Below are positions 43,006 through 51,315 of a stretch of DNA of 64,000 nt, one piece after another (position 1 is the first letter of the stretch; each line of letters begins with the position of its first letter). Under the pieces are notes generated by a model, which did not search any database, was not told the origin of the DNA, and saw only the letters and a program-made list of their open reading frames with translations. The stretch comes from DATKZH01 sp964475955. Its GTDB lineage: Bacteria > Planctomycetota > Planctomycetia > Pirellulales > Thermoguttaceae. The position numbers were made by a program, and so were the translations under genes. Location of the stretch: contig CAYYZY010000012.1 of NCBI GenBank assembly GCA_964475955.1, positions 11,385 through 75,384 of the forward strand, in the 5' to 3' direction.

Positions 43006-46000
43006 CTACGCCTGTTCTTCCCAGCTCTCCAACTGGCGCTCGATCTCCCGGAACGGAAGTCGGACCTGACGGATATGCGCGGGCGAACCTTCCCACTCAA
43101 GCTCTTCGGGTACGTGCGAATGGACTCGGGCGACTTCCTCTTCCAGGGCTTCGAGCCAGGCGGGCACTTCGAAGCCGACGCCGCTCGGCTCGCGCGTGAA
43201 TTCGGCGACCTCCTGCTCCAGCCGCTCGAGCGCGCGCGACGGCCCTTCGCCGTGGACCTTTTCCACCGCCGGACGCACCAGCGCGCAGAGCCGGTCGATC
43301 ACCAGGGGCTGAACGAACCGCTCGCCCAGCCGCTCCGCCACGCTCGGCAGACGCATCGCGTACCGCTTCCCCAGTCGCTCGAAACGCTCCAGGTGGTCGT
43401 CGGCCACGGCGGCGTGACGCTGCGCCACGGCCTCCTGCCAGATGCGCGCCGCCACGGCCCGCCCCTCGCGCACCATCACGTCGTGGGCCACCACGATCGG
43501 CTTCATGTTCCAGGCCACCCGGTCGTAGCCGGCCAGAAGCCGGAGGAAATCGAGAAGAGTGTACAGCATGTCGCCCCGGTCCGATTGGGTCGTCGTGCTG
43601 TTGTAATCGATGTATTCCGGGTAGTTTTCCACGACCGCCTCGCAGGTCAACTCCAACCATCGCACGGCTTCATCGCGCGGGATGCGGCGGTCGAGGTCGT
43701 GGAGCAGGCGCAGCGGCTCGCCTCCCTCCGACTCCTCCTCCAGCGAGCGGAGAAACGCGTCGGCCCCCTGGTGGAGGATCGCGCGCAGGTTGCCGTAGTT
43801 CATGAACGATTGCGTGAACAGCTCGTCACCGTACGTGCGGATGAACTGCTTCAGCTTGCGCCAACGGCTACTGTCGGCGACCGTTTCCAGCACGGAAATG
43901 CGGATGTTCCGGCTGTGGTCCATCCAGCACTGAAGCAGCAGTTGGACCGCGTGTTCCAGGCTGTCGACCAGCTCCAAGTCGGACGGCGCGTCGGGCTCCG
44001 TCGTCGCCGACGGGCCGGCCTTCCAATCCTCGGAAGAAAACACCACGCACTCGCAGATCCCCCGGCAGCCGATCTCGAACAGCCGGTCGAACTCGGTGAT
44101 GGCGCCCGGGCCCACGGCGCGGTTCCGCTCCATCTGCTGGATGGTTTCCAGCAACTGGAACGTCTCTTCGAGCAGCCCCAAGCGCGGGGCATAGGTGAGC
44201 AGGCGGACGAGCGTCCGCTGCACGGCTCGCGAGTCGACGATCCGTTGCGGGTTCCCCCCCCGCGACGTCGGCACGTACAGAAGCGGCTGGCGCTTCAGCC
44301 CGGCGAGGAGCTCCGGCCAGACCTCGCGCGCGCCCTCGCCGTCGCCCCGGAACATCGCCCGAAACACGCGACGCGCCGGCGCCTCCCAGACCTCCAGGTC
44401 GTCGTCGGGTTCGTCGCGGCCGACGACGGCCAGCAGCAGGTGGGCCGCGTCGCCCGCCTCGACCGAGGCCGTGATGATCCGCTCCAAAAGCGCATCTTTG
44501 ATCGCCCGACGGTGATCGTACTCGACCATCGCGCTGAGCGCGCCCGACGAGGACCGGATGCGGTAGCGATGCACGGCCTCGGCCAGGTCGAACAGGCTTC
44601 GGCGATTGTCCAGCGCCCGTCGGCGCCAGGCGGCCAGGACGTCGTCTCGATCGTCCGGCGGGGCGCTTTCGGTCGACGAGGCCATGCCGGCCAGCCTCCA
44701 GAGTTGGGCCACGGCGGCGAACAAGGCCAGGCGCCGGCTGATCCGGTCGGCTTCCAGGGCGAGCTCGAAGTCGGTCGTCGGAACGCCCCCTTCGAGCATC
44801 TCGCCTTCGAAGCCGTCGTCGGTCGTGTCGCGATAGGTGACGTTCTCGTAAGCCGCGCTGAACAGGCCCTCCTCGTCGTCCGCTTCCGCTTCCGCCGCTT
44901 CGGGGGGCGTTTCGCCAAGGATCTCCAGGCGCGGCACCTCCCAGTACTCCTCGGCATTCGCCTCGAGGTAGTCGAAAAACTTCTTGGTCAACGTCCAACG
45001 GTCTTCTTCCGGCACGGCCCGAGCGGTCGCGGGCGCCCCGGCCGGCCGGTCGTCAAGCCCCCAGAGCCTCTCCATCCAGCGGATGGCCAGCGCGTGAAAC
45101 GAGTAATCGGCCTCGATCAAGGGGACCTGCTCGGCCCGGCTCAACCAGAGCATCAACAGGGCCATCGCGGCGACCAGGTCGCCGCGACTGATGAGCGTTT
45201 CGGTCAGCAGGGCGAACGCCTTCGGCGAGTTGAACTGCTCGACGTGCGGCTTCCAGAAGGCGACGTCGCCCACGCCCGTCCCCGCTTCGTTCCAGGCGGC
45301 GATCGCCTGGGCCACCTGCCCGGCCGAGGTCCACGCCTCGCGCCCGGATACGCCCTCCACGTCGCCCACTTCGGTGCTGGCGAATTGATCCCACCACCGG
45401 GCCAGCGCGCCGAGGTCGTCGGATAGCCGCTTGCGCAGGTCGGCCCGACCGGCGGCGGCCGCCTCCTTCTCGATTCGGGCGTAGAGGGCGAACAACTCGC
45501 TGACCAGCTCGATCAGTTCGTCGATCCGATGATCGTGAATGCTGTTCTCTACGGCCGGGAAAAGGCTGTACTGCCCGCCGAAGCCGAGGATGTTCCAGGG
45601 GTCGACCATCGCCCCGCACTCGATCGCCCGGTGCAAGAGGTCCTCGATCTCCCCCGGGCGCGAGGCGGCCGCGTCGAGTTCGCCGCGGTCGAGGTCGAGA
45701 TGGGCCGTGCTCAGACGGCAGTCCATCTCGCAACGCATCCGCGCCGAGGCGACCGGAACCACCTGGGCTTGGCGGGCCGCCGCCTCCGTGTAGCCCATGC
45801 GCGCGAACAGCCGGGCCAGGTGCACGTGTTGGAGCTGCTCGGCGCGCCGCCGTGCCAGCGCCTGGTTGAGATGCTGCCGCGCGGCGCCGAACGGTTGCCT
45901 GAGCGCCGTCGCCTCGGCCCGAAGCCGCCGCGCGTGGGCGCTGGGCAGTTGCGGCAGGAGCCACTTGTAGAACTCGTCGCGATACGAGGCAATCACCGGC

Positions 46001-46989
46001 AACAGCGTGGCCAGCGTGGTGGCCGAGTCGTGGGCGTCGGGCCCATCGCCCGTGATCCCCGAGCCCATCAGCATCGTGCCGGCCAGCACGGCGCCGGCCT
46101 CGAACCGCACTTCGTCGGGCGGCAGGTCGTCGCGCTCGTCGATGCGGGACATGAGGGCGTCGAGCGTGACCTGGTGGACGACGAAGCGCCGGTAGCGGCC
46201 CCGGTTGTCGATATGGTGCGGGTCCCAGCCGCCGAAATGGTAGTTGGGACGACGATTCACCGGGTGGTCGAAGTCGTACGCCCGGGGGTCGAGGGCCAGC
46301 TCGTCGAGCAGTTCCGGGTGGAACCACGCCCGCTCCAGCAGCGCCGGATCGGCCGACTCGAGGACGTCCAGGGCCAGAAGAACCACTTCCTGATAGGGCC
46401 CGGTTGCGGCCCCCGCTCCTGCCACGAAGAGAGGGATCGGCCTCACTCGTTCGTGGGGGTATGGCTGGATCTTCTGCTGGGTCTCCAGCACGGGCAGGGG
46501 GCGGTGGCCGAGGAAGTCGTTCAGCCGGATGAGCGTTCCCTGGACAATCCGCTCCGACTCGTCCCACGGTCCGCCTTCGGCAAGCACCGCCTCGCAGACC
46601 CGTCCGATGAAGAAGGGCTGGAAGAGGAAGGCGTCGGTCTGGTGGAAGAGAAGATCGCGGTGGTGTCGGCGGTAGTTGGGAAGGACTTCGTCGAAGACGA
46701 GTCGGCGCACCGCCTTGGCCTGGTCGAGATGGCGAAACGCGTCGGAAGCGCCGTTGAGCTGGTCCAAGCCGGCCTCGATCAGGCGGCCCAGCGTCCGCCA
46801 GGCGGGTTCGATTTCCGAATCCGCCGACACGCCGGCTTCCTCCTCCGCTCGACGAGCCTGAAGGAGCGCGAACAGCTCGTTCAGATTCGCCAGAAACCGC
46901 GGGTCCTGCGCCCCGGAGGAGAAATTCAGGTACCCGGCAATCTCCTCCAGATGTTTCCGGGCATCGGGGCCCGGGGAGTCTGGATGCAT
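43006..46989 (-). CDS. Very large conserved-type protein of unknown function
   Basis: 1327 residues. The ATG at 46989 (MHPDSPGPDARKHLEEI) has AAGGAAGGA seven bases upstream and marks the real start; the frame is open for a further 600 codons only because it runs antisense to the PQQ-propeller gene. It has no signal peptide and no membrane segment. The sequence is helical, with repeated FA/LxxL-rich blocks, an acidic insert (EAEADDEEGLFSAAYENV) and several Trp-rich segments. I find no Walker, HExxH or other catalytic motif. Length and lack of motifs suggest a scaffold, perhaps an alpha-solenoid. The next gene encodes an exported TPR-like protein, so the pair could link cytoplasm and envelope. 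Confidence 0.6.
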   Translation of the reverse strand: MHPDSPGPDARKHLEEIAGYLNFSSGAQDPRFLANLNELFALLQARRAEEEAGVSADSEIEPAWRTLGRLIEAGLDQLNGASDAFRHLDQAKAVRRLVFDEVLPNYRRHHRDLLFHQTDAFLFQPFFIGRVCEAVLAEGGPWDESERIVQGTLIRLNDFLGHRPLPVLETQQKIQPYPHERVRPIPLFVAGAGAATGPYQEVVLLALDVLESADPALLERAWFHPELLDELALDPRAYDFDHPVNRRPNYHFGGWDPHHIDNRGRYRRFVVHQVTLDALMSRIDERDDLPPDEVRFEAGAVLAGTMLMGSGITGDGPDAHDSATTLATLLPVIASYRDEFYKWLLPQLPSAHARRLRAEATALRQPFGAARQHLNQALARRRAEQLQHVHLARLFARMGYTEAAARQAQVVPVASARMRCEMDCRLSTAHLDLDRGELDAAASRPGEIEDLLHRAIECGAMVDPWNILGFGGQYSLFPAVENSIHDHRIDELIELVSELFALYARIEKEAAAAGRADLRKRLSDDLGALARWWDQFASTEVGDVEGVSGREAWTSAGQVAQAIAAWNEAGTGVGDVAFWKPHVEQFNSPKAFALLTETLISRGDLVAAMALLMLWLSRAEQVPLIEADYSFHALAIRWMERLWGLDDRPAGAPATARAVPEEDRWTLTKKFFDYLEANAEEYWEVPRLEILGETPPEAAEAEADDEEGLFSAAYENVTYRDTTDDGFEGEMLEGGVPTTDFELALEADRISRRLALFAAVAQLWRLAGMASSTESAPPDDRDDVLAAWRRRALDNRRSLFDLAEAVHRYRIRSSSGALSAMVEYDHRRAIKDALLERIITASVEAGDAAHLLLAVVGRDEPDDDLEVWEAPARRVFRAMFRGDGEGAREVWPELLAGLKRQPLLYVPTSRGGNPQRIVDSRAVQRTLVRLLTYAPRLGLLEETFQLLETIQQMERNRAVGPGAITEFDRLFEIGCRGICECVVFSSEDWKAGPSATTEPDAPSDLELVDSLEHAVQLLLQCWMDHSRNIRISVLETVADSSRWRKLKQFIRTYGDELFTQSFMNYGNLRAILHQGADAFLRSLEEESEGGEPLRLLHDLDRRIPRDEAVRWLELTCEAVVENYPEYIDYNSTTTQSDRGDMLYTLLDFLRLLAGYDRVAWNMKPIVVAHDVMVREGRAVAARIWQEAVAQRHAAVADDHLERFERLGKRYAMRLPSVAERLGERFVQPLVIDRLCALVRPAVEKVHGEGPSRALERLEQEVAEFTREPSGVGFEVPAWLEALEEEVARVHSHVPEELEWEGSPAHIRQVRLPFREIERQLESWEEQA

Positions 46990-47280
46990 AAATCCTTCCT
47001 TTTGGGGGGCACGGATGGCGGATGCCTCCTCTTCCGGGGTCATGTTAGACCCGGCGCGTCGGGCTGTCCAGCGGTTGTCGTCTCTCCCCATGCAAGAGGG
47101 GGTATTGGGCATTCCAGGCCGGCGCAAGCGGTGTCCCGATCCGTTTTGCGCGTGCGATCCGCGTCGGCGGGAGTTATCATGAAATCGTGGGGCTGTTGCC
47201 CAAAATTGCCAGAATCCGTTGCCCGAGGCGCTCTGCCCGGCAAGCCGTGACCCTGCCCTAAGACGATTCGGGGGCCGTCC

Positions 47281-48732
47281 ATGATGCGTTCCTATGCTGC
47301 CATCCTGCTCGCGATTGTCGGTGCGTTGACTGCCTGCGATCGGTCGCTCGGTGCCCGGCGCAGCCGGATCATCTCGGAGCCGGCTGCCCGGCGTCACGGC
47401 CTGACGCGACCTTGGTTCACCCAGGTCCAGTTGGATCCATCCCGGGCCCGGGTGAGGCACATGGTGCTCGACGCGGGAACGCTGTTCGTCGAGACCGATC
47501 AGTCGGTACTTCACGTGATCGACGCCGACACGGGCCGGACCCGGTGGGTCCAACAGGTGGGACGCCGCGATCATCCCAGCTTCGCCCCGGCGGCGAACAA
47601 GTCTTTCGTGGCGATGATCAACGGTTCGTATCTTTACGTGCTTCGCCGTTACGACGGCAAGCTGCTTCGGAAGACCCTCCTGGAAAACACGCCGGGGGCG
47701 GCGCCCGCGGTAAGCCAAAAGCGCATATACGTACCCATGCTTAACGGCATGGTCACGTCGTACCTGCTCAAGGAGATGGAGGATCCGCTTGCCGAACTCG
47801 GCCGGATGCGCGAGGAAGAGGGGGAGCAGGAGGAAGAAGGCGAGGGAACGGTGGAAGAGACGGCAACCGCGGAAGCGTCGGTGGAGGAGGCCGAGGCGGC
47901 GGAGGCGGAACGCCGGGAGTCGATCCGACTCAGCGAAGAGGACTCCGTTCCCATCACTTGCCAGTCGTATGGTCGGGTGGTGACGCAGCCGATCGTTACG
48001 CGGCAGAATGAAGACGAGGAATACGTAGCCTGGCCGACCGATCGAGGGACCCTGTTCGTTTGCCATCTCCTGGAGCGCGAACGCCATTTCCCGATCGAGT
48101 ACCGGCTGGAGACGGAAGCGGGCATTGCAGCGCAGCCCGTCTACACCCCTCCGAATCCGAACATCGTGTCCGACTCGGGCGTGATCTACGTGGCTTCGCG
48201 CGAGGGCTTCGTACACGCCCTGGTGGAGGACGGCGGCGATTCCTTGTGGCGGTTCTCTGCGGCCGAACCGATCAACGAGCGTCCGATCGTCATCGACCAG
48301 AGCGTCTTCGTCGTACCTGAGCCCGGCGGGATGTACTGCCTCGACGCCAAGACGGGCTTGGAGAAATGGTGGACGCGCGACGTGGCCCAATTCATCGCCG
48401 CGAGCAAGGACCGCCTCTACGTGAGCGATAAACTGGGCCGGATCCTCGTCCTCAGCCGGGCCAGCGGCGCACGGATCGACGCCATCCCCGCCCTCGGGCA
48501 GGACGTCAAACTGCTCAACACCCAAACCGATCGCATCTACCTGGCGACCGGCACGGGGCTGGTCCAGTGCCTGCACGAGATCGAGCTGACCGAGCCGATC
48601 TTCCACCAGCAGCCGTCGGAGGCCCCCGTCGAAGCGCAGCCGGCGGAGAAGCCGGAGGCCGAGAAGGCTCCCGCGGCCAAGCCGTCCGGCGAAAAGGCTG
48701 CCGAGGGCGCTGTCGACAATCCGTTCGAGTGA
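47281..48732 (+). CDS. PQQ-like beta-propeller lipoprotein
   Basis: 483 residues. The signal sequence (YAAILLAIVGALTACDR) ends at a plausible lipobox Cys, so the protein is probably membrane-anchored on the periplasmic side. At least four propeller-type blades are visible: VLHVIDADTGRTRWVQQVG, LYVLRRYDGKLLRKTL, FVHALVEDGGDSLWRF and MYCLDAKTGLEKWWTRDV. Between blades two and three there is an acidic, Glu-rich insertion of about 60 residues (positions 175-235). The C-terminal 45 residues are Ala/Glu/Pro-rich. The fold is shared by BamB and by PQQ-dependent enzymes; cofactor-binding residues were not found, so it is more likely a structural or BamB-like protein. It is divergent from the 1327-residue gene. 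Confidence 0.75.
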   Translation: MMRSYAAILLAIVGALTACDRSLGARRSRIISEPAARRHGLTRPWFTQVQLDPSRARVRHMVLDAGTLFVETDQSVLHVIDADTGRTRWVQQVGRRDHPSFAPAANKSFVAMINGSYLYVLRRYDGKLLRKTLLENTPGAAPAVSQKRIYVPMLNGMVTSYLLKEMEDPLAELGRMREEEGEQEEEGEGTVEETATAEASVEEAEAAEAERRESIRLSEEDSVPITCQSYGRVVTQPIVTRQNEDEEYVAWPTDRGTLFVCHLLERERHFPIEYRLETEAGIAAQPVYTPPNPNIVSDSGVIYVASREGFVHALVEDGGDSLWRFSAAEPINERPIVIDQSVFVVPEPGGMYCLDAKTGLEKWWTRDVAQFIAASKDRLYVSDKLGRILVLSRASGARIDAIPALGQDVKLLNTQTDRIYLATGTGLVQCLHEIELTEPIFHQQPSEAPVEAQPAEKPEAEKAPAAKPSGEKAAEGAVDNPFE

Positions 48733-48826
48733 CGCGATTGCCGGCTTCACGTCGCCGGTCACCGCAAAGCTCAGCAAGCCGCCCCAGCGCGCCAACCGCC
48801 CCCCGCCGCACTGGCCCTGCACGGGT

Positions 48827-48832
48827 TATAAT
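48827..48832 (+). promoter_or_regulatory. Candidate -10 element upstream of the ccsA-like gene
   Basis: A perfect TATAAT lies 105 bp before ATG 48938. No good -35 hexamer was found at 16-18 bp, so it is only a weak candidate. Confidence 0.25.
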
Positions 48833-48937
48833 GTGTCGATGCGGGCCCATCCAGCGGCGAGCCTCCCCCGGTCCGACCGCGTGGCCCGGCGCGACGCTTG
48901 CGGGCGACGGCGATTCGGTTCCGAGGAGAGCGGCTCC

Positions 48938-49996
48938 ATGCTATCGGGTGTGAGCATTGTCTGCTTCGCGGCCAGCTACGGCATCGCGTTGGCCCTGGAG
49001 ATCACGCGGCTTCTGTTTCGCAGCGGTCTTCGGGGGGCCATCATGCTCGGATTCGCCGGGGCCGGCCTCTTGGCGCACACCATTTACCTCTACTACCGCG
49101 CGATCCGTGCCTCCGGCTTTCCCCTCTCCAGCAGTCACGACTGGTGCCTGGTGGCCGCTTGGATCCTGGTCGCCACCTACCTCTACCTCACGTACTTCCA
49201 TCCGCAGACTGCGTTCGGGCTGTTCATCCTGCCGCTGGTCCTCGGCCTGATCGCCGCCGCCACCTACCTGGCCGATCGCGAGCCGTTCCCGCGCGAACCG
49301 GCCTCGCAGGCATGGGGCGTGGTCCACTCCGCCTCGATCCTGCTGGGCACCGTGGCCGTTTTGGTCGGGTTCGTCGCCGGATTGATGTACCTCGGGCAGG
49401 CCTATCGGCTGAAGCACAAACTGCCCCTTCAAAGGGGCCTGCGGCTCCCCAGCCTCGAGTGGCTCAAGCGAGTCAACAGCCGCGCATTGGGGATCGCCGC
49501 GCTGATGCTGGGGGCGGGCATCTTTTCGGGGGGCATTCTCAATTCGATCAACCGCGCGTCGGAGACCGAGCGCCTCCCTTGGACCGATCCGGTCGTGCTC
49601 AGCACGTTGGTCATGTTCGCATGGCTGGTGTTGTCTCTCGGGATCGGCGTCGTGTACAAGCCGGCTCGCCAGGGCAAGAAGGTCGCGCTGCTCACCCTAC
49701 TCAGCTTCATCTTCCTCGTCATTGCGCTGGCCATGGTCCTCTCCGGCAAGACCCAGCACGGAGGAACGAGGCCACCGGGCGAAGCCGTGAGGGTCGAGGG
49801 GTTATGGCTGAGGGTTGAGGATTTCGAGGTGAGATCGGAACGGCTCGCACATGAAGGCCGGAAGTTGACGACCGCCGCGAGAACGCCCGCCGCACGTCTT
49901 CGCTCGCCACTCGCCACCCGCCACTCGCCACTCGCGACTCCCCACTCCCGGCTCCCTTCTCCCCACCCCCCTCTCTCCGGGAGGGGCGCGTCATGA
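48938..49996 (+). CDS. CcsA/HemX-like cytochrome c assembly protein
   Basis: 352 residues from ATG 48938 with GAGGAG upstream. About eight membrane segments; FPLSSSHDWCLVAAWILVATYL and ASQAWGVVHSASILLGTVAV hold the His and Trp residues expected for CcsA/HemX-type heme-handling proteins, and RASETERLPWTDPVVLSTLV follows. Residues 1-275 look like the family; after LSGKTQHGG the last 75 residues are hydrophilic and the final 40 are encoded by a simple-sequence tract (LATRHSPLATPHSRLPS). The stop codon overlaps the start of hemA (ATGA), so the two are coupled, as in the hemX-hemA pair of Bacillus. HemX-like proteins influence glutamyl-tRNA reductase or heme export. Confidence 0.8.
   Translation: MLSGVSIVCFAASYGIALALEITRLLFRSGLRGAIMLGFAGAGLLAHTIYLYYRAIRASGFPLSSSHDWCLVAAWILVATYLYLTYFHPQTAFGLFILPLVLGLIAAATYLADREPFPREPASQAWGVVHSASILLGTVAVLVGFVAGLMYLGQAYRLKHKLPLQRGLRLPSLEWLKRVNSRALGIAALMLGAGIFSGGILNSINRASETERLPWTDPVVLSTLVMFAWLVLSLGIGVVYKPARQGKKVALLTLLSFIFLVIALAMVLSGKTQHGGTRPPGEAVRVEGLWLRVEDFEVRSERLAHEGRKLTTAARTPAARLRSPLATRHSPLATPHSRLPSPHPPLSGRGAS
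49901..49980. repeat. CACTCGC/CACTCCC simple-sequence tract inside the ccsA-like gene
   Basis: Degenerate 7-8 bp units (CACTCGC, CACCCGC, CACTCCC) run across about 80 bp and are read as protein, forming the C-terminus of the preceding gene before hemA. Like tracts occur at 14650 and, in complement, at 7389. Confidence 0.6.
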
Positions 49997-51261
49997 AGCT
50001 CCAGGTGGTCGGCCTCAGTCATCAGAACGCGCCGATCGCGGTGCGGGAGCGCCTGGCGTTCAGCGCCGAGCAAACGCTGGAAGCGTTGGAGCAACTCCGC
50101 CGGGAGCACCCCGACGTCGAGTGCGTCTTGTTGTCGACGTGCAACCGGGTGGAGCTGTACGCGGCCGCCGAGAGGGCATCGGTGCCGACGCGTCTGGAGT
50201 TGGCGGACTTCCTGGCACGATTCCATGGCCTGGAGGCGGATCGGCTGGTCGAGCATCTCTACCAGCGGACCGACGAGGCGGCCGCCCGACACCTGTTCAC
50301 CGTCGCGTCGAGCCTCGACAGCATGGTGGTCGGCGAAGCGCAGATCCTCTCTCAGGTGAAGCAGGCCTACCAGTTGGCGACGGAGCAGCAGAGCGCCGGC
50401 CCGCTTACCCATGCTGCGTTCCAGGCCGCCCTGAAGACCGCGCGGCGCGTGGCCGGCGAGACGGCCGTGCACCAGCGTCGCGTGAGCATCCCCAGCGTGG
50501 CCGTGGCCGACTTCGCCCAGCAGATCTTCGAACGCTTCGACGACAAACACACGCTGGTGATCGGCGCCGGCGAGACGGCCGAAGAGACGCTCCGCTACCT
50601 TCGGGATCTGGGCGCCAACGACGTGACCGTGGTCAACCGCCACGCCGAGCGCGCCGGCGAGCTGGCCCGGCGATGGGGCGGACGCGTTGCCCCCTGGGAA
50701 GACCTGTGCGAAGTGCTGGCCCGGGCCGACCTGGTGATCAGCACCACGGGCGCCGAGGAGCCGATCGTCACGCTCGACCGGTTCCGAACGATCGAGGCCA
50801 CTCGGTACGACCGCCCGCTGTTCGTCCTCGACCTGGCCGTGCCCCGCGACTTCGAGCCGGCCGTCGGCGACCGGCCGAGCGTCTATCTCTACTCGATCGA
50901 CGACCTCCGCGAGGCGTGCGACCGGAACCGCATGGCCCGCGACAGGGCGCTGCCGGCGGCCATGCGGATCGTCGACCAGGAGACCCACCGATTCATGGCC
51001 GACTGGCACCATCGGGCCACCAGTCCCGTGATCCAACGCCTCCGTAAGGGATGGGAAAAGCCCAAGCAAGAGGAACTCGAGCGCCTGTTCAACAAGCTCC
51101 CCGACCTCGACGAGCGGGACCGGGTCGAGATCCGCCGGTCGTTCGACCGGCTGGTCAACAAGCTAATGCACCCGCCGCTCGAGTCGCTCCGCGACGAAGC
51201 CCGTCAGGGCATCCCCAGCGCGTTGGCCGATGCCCTGGCCAAGCTCTTCCGACTGGGGTAG
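49993..51261 (+). CDS. hemA: Glutamyl-tRNA reductase
   Basis: 422 residues. It reduces glutamyl-tRNA to glutamate-1-semialdehyde, the first committed step of C5 tetrapyrrole synthesis, with NADPH. The catalytic Cys is Cys50 in VLLSTCNRVELY. Other conserved blocks: VGLSHQNAPI, SLDSMVVGEAQILSQVKQAY, VSIPSVAVADFA, and the NADPH Rossmann motif TLVIGAGETAEETLRYL; C-terminal dimerisation helices start near KGWEKPKQEELERL. The start ATG overlaps the preceding stop codon by four bases. hemL and other heme genes are not in the window. Confidence 0.96.
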   Translation: MKLQVVGLSHQNAPIAVRERLAFSAEQTLEALEQLRREHPDVECVLLSTCNRVELYAAAERASVPTRLELADFLARFHGLEADRLVEHLYQRTDEAAARHLFTVASSLDSMVVGEAQILSQVKQAYQLATEQQSAGPLTHAAFQAALKTARRVAGETAVHQRRVSIPSVAVADFAQQIFERFDDKHTLVIGAGETAEETLRYLRDLGANDVTVVNRHAERAGELARRWGGRVAPWEDLCEVLARADLVISTTGAEEPIVTLDRFRTIEATRYDRPLFVLDLAVPRDFEPAVGDRPSVYLYSIDDLREACDRNRMARDRALPAAMRIVDQETHRFMADWHHRATSPVIQRLRKGWEKPKQEELERLFNKLPDLDERDRVEIRRSFDRLVNKLMHPPLESLRDEARQGIPSALADALAKLFRLG

Positions 51262-51315
51262 AAGCCGCTGGCCGGTCCTTCTCGGCCCACGGCCCGGGCG
51301 CGCGATCGGGCGGCC

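Noticed and set aside
46990..48822. Minus-strand reading frame extending the 1327-residue gene upstream by about 600 codons
   Set aside because: It runs antisense to the PQQ-propeller gene, whose own translation is protein-like with a signal peptide; the ATG at 46989 has a good ribosome site.
49901..49980. CRISPR-like reading of the CACTCGC tract
   Set aside because: Units are 7-8 bp, degenerate and without spacers.
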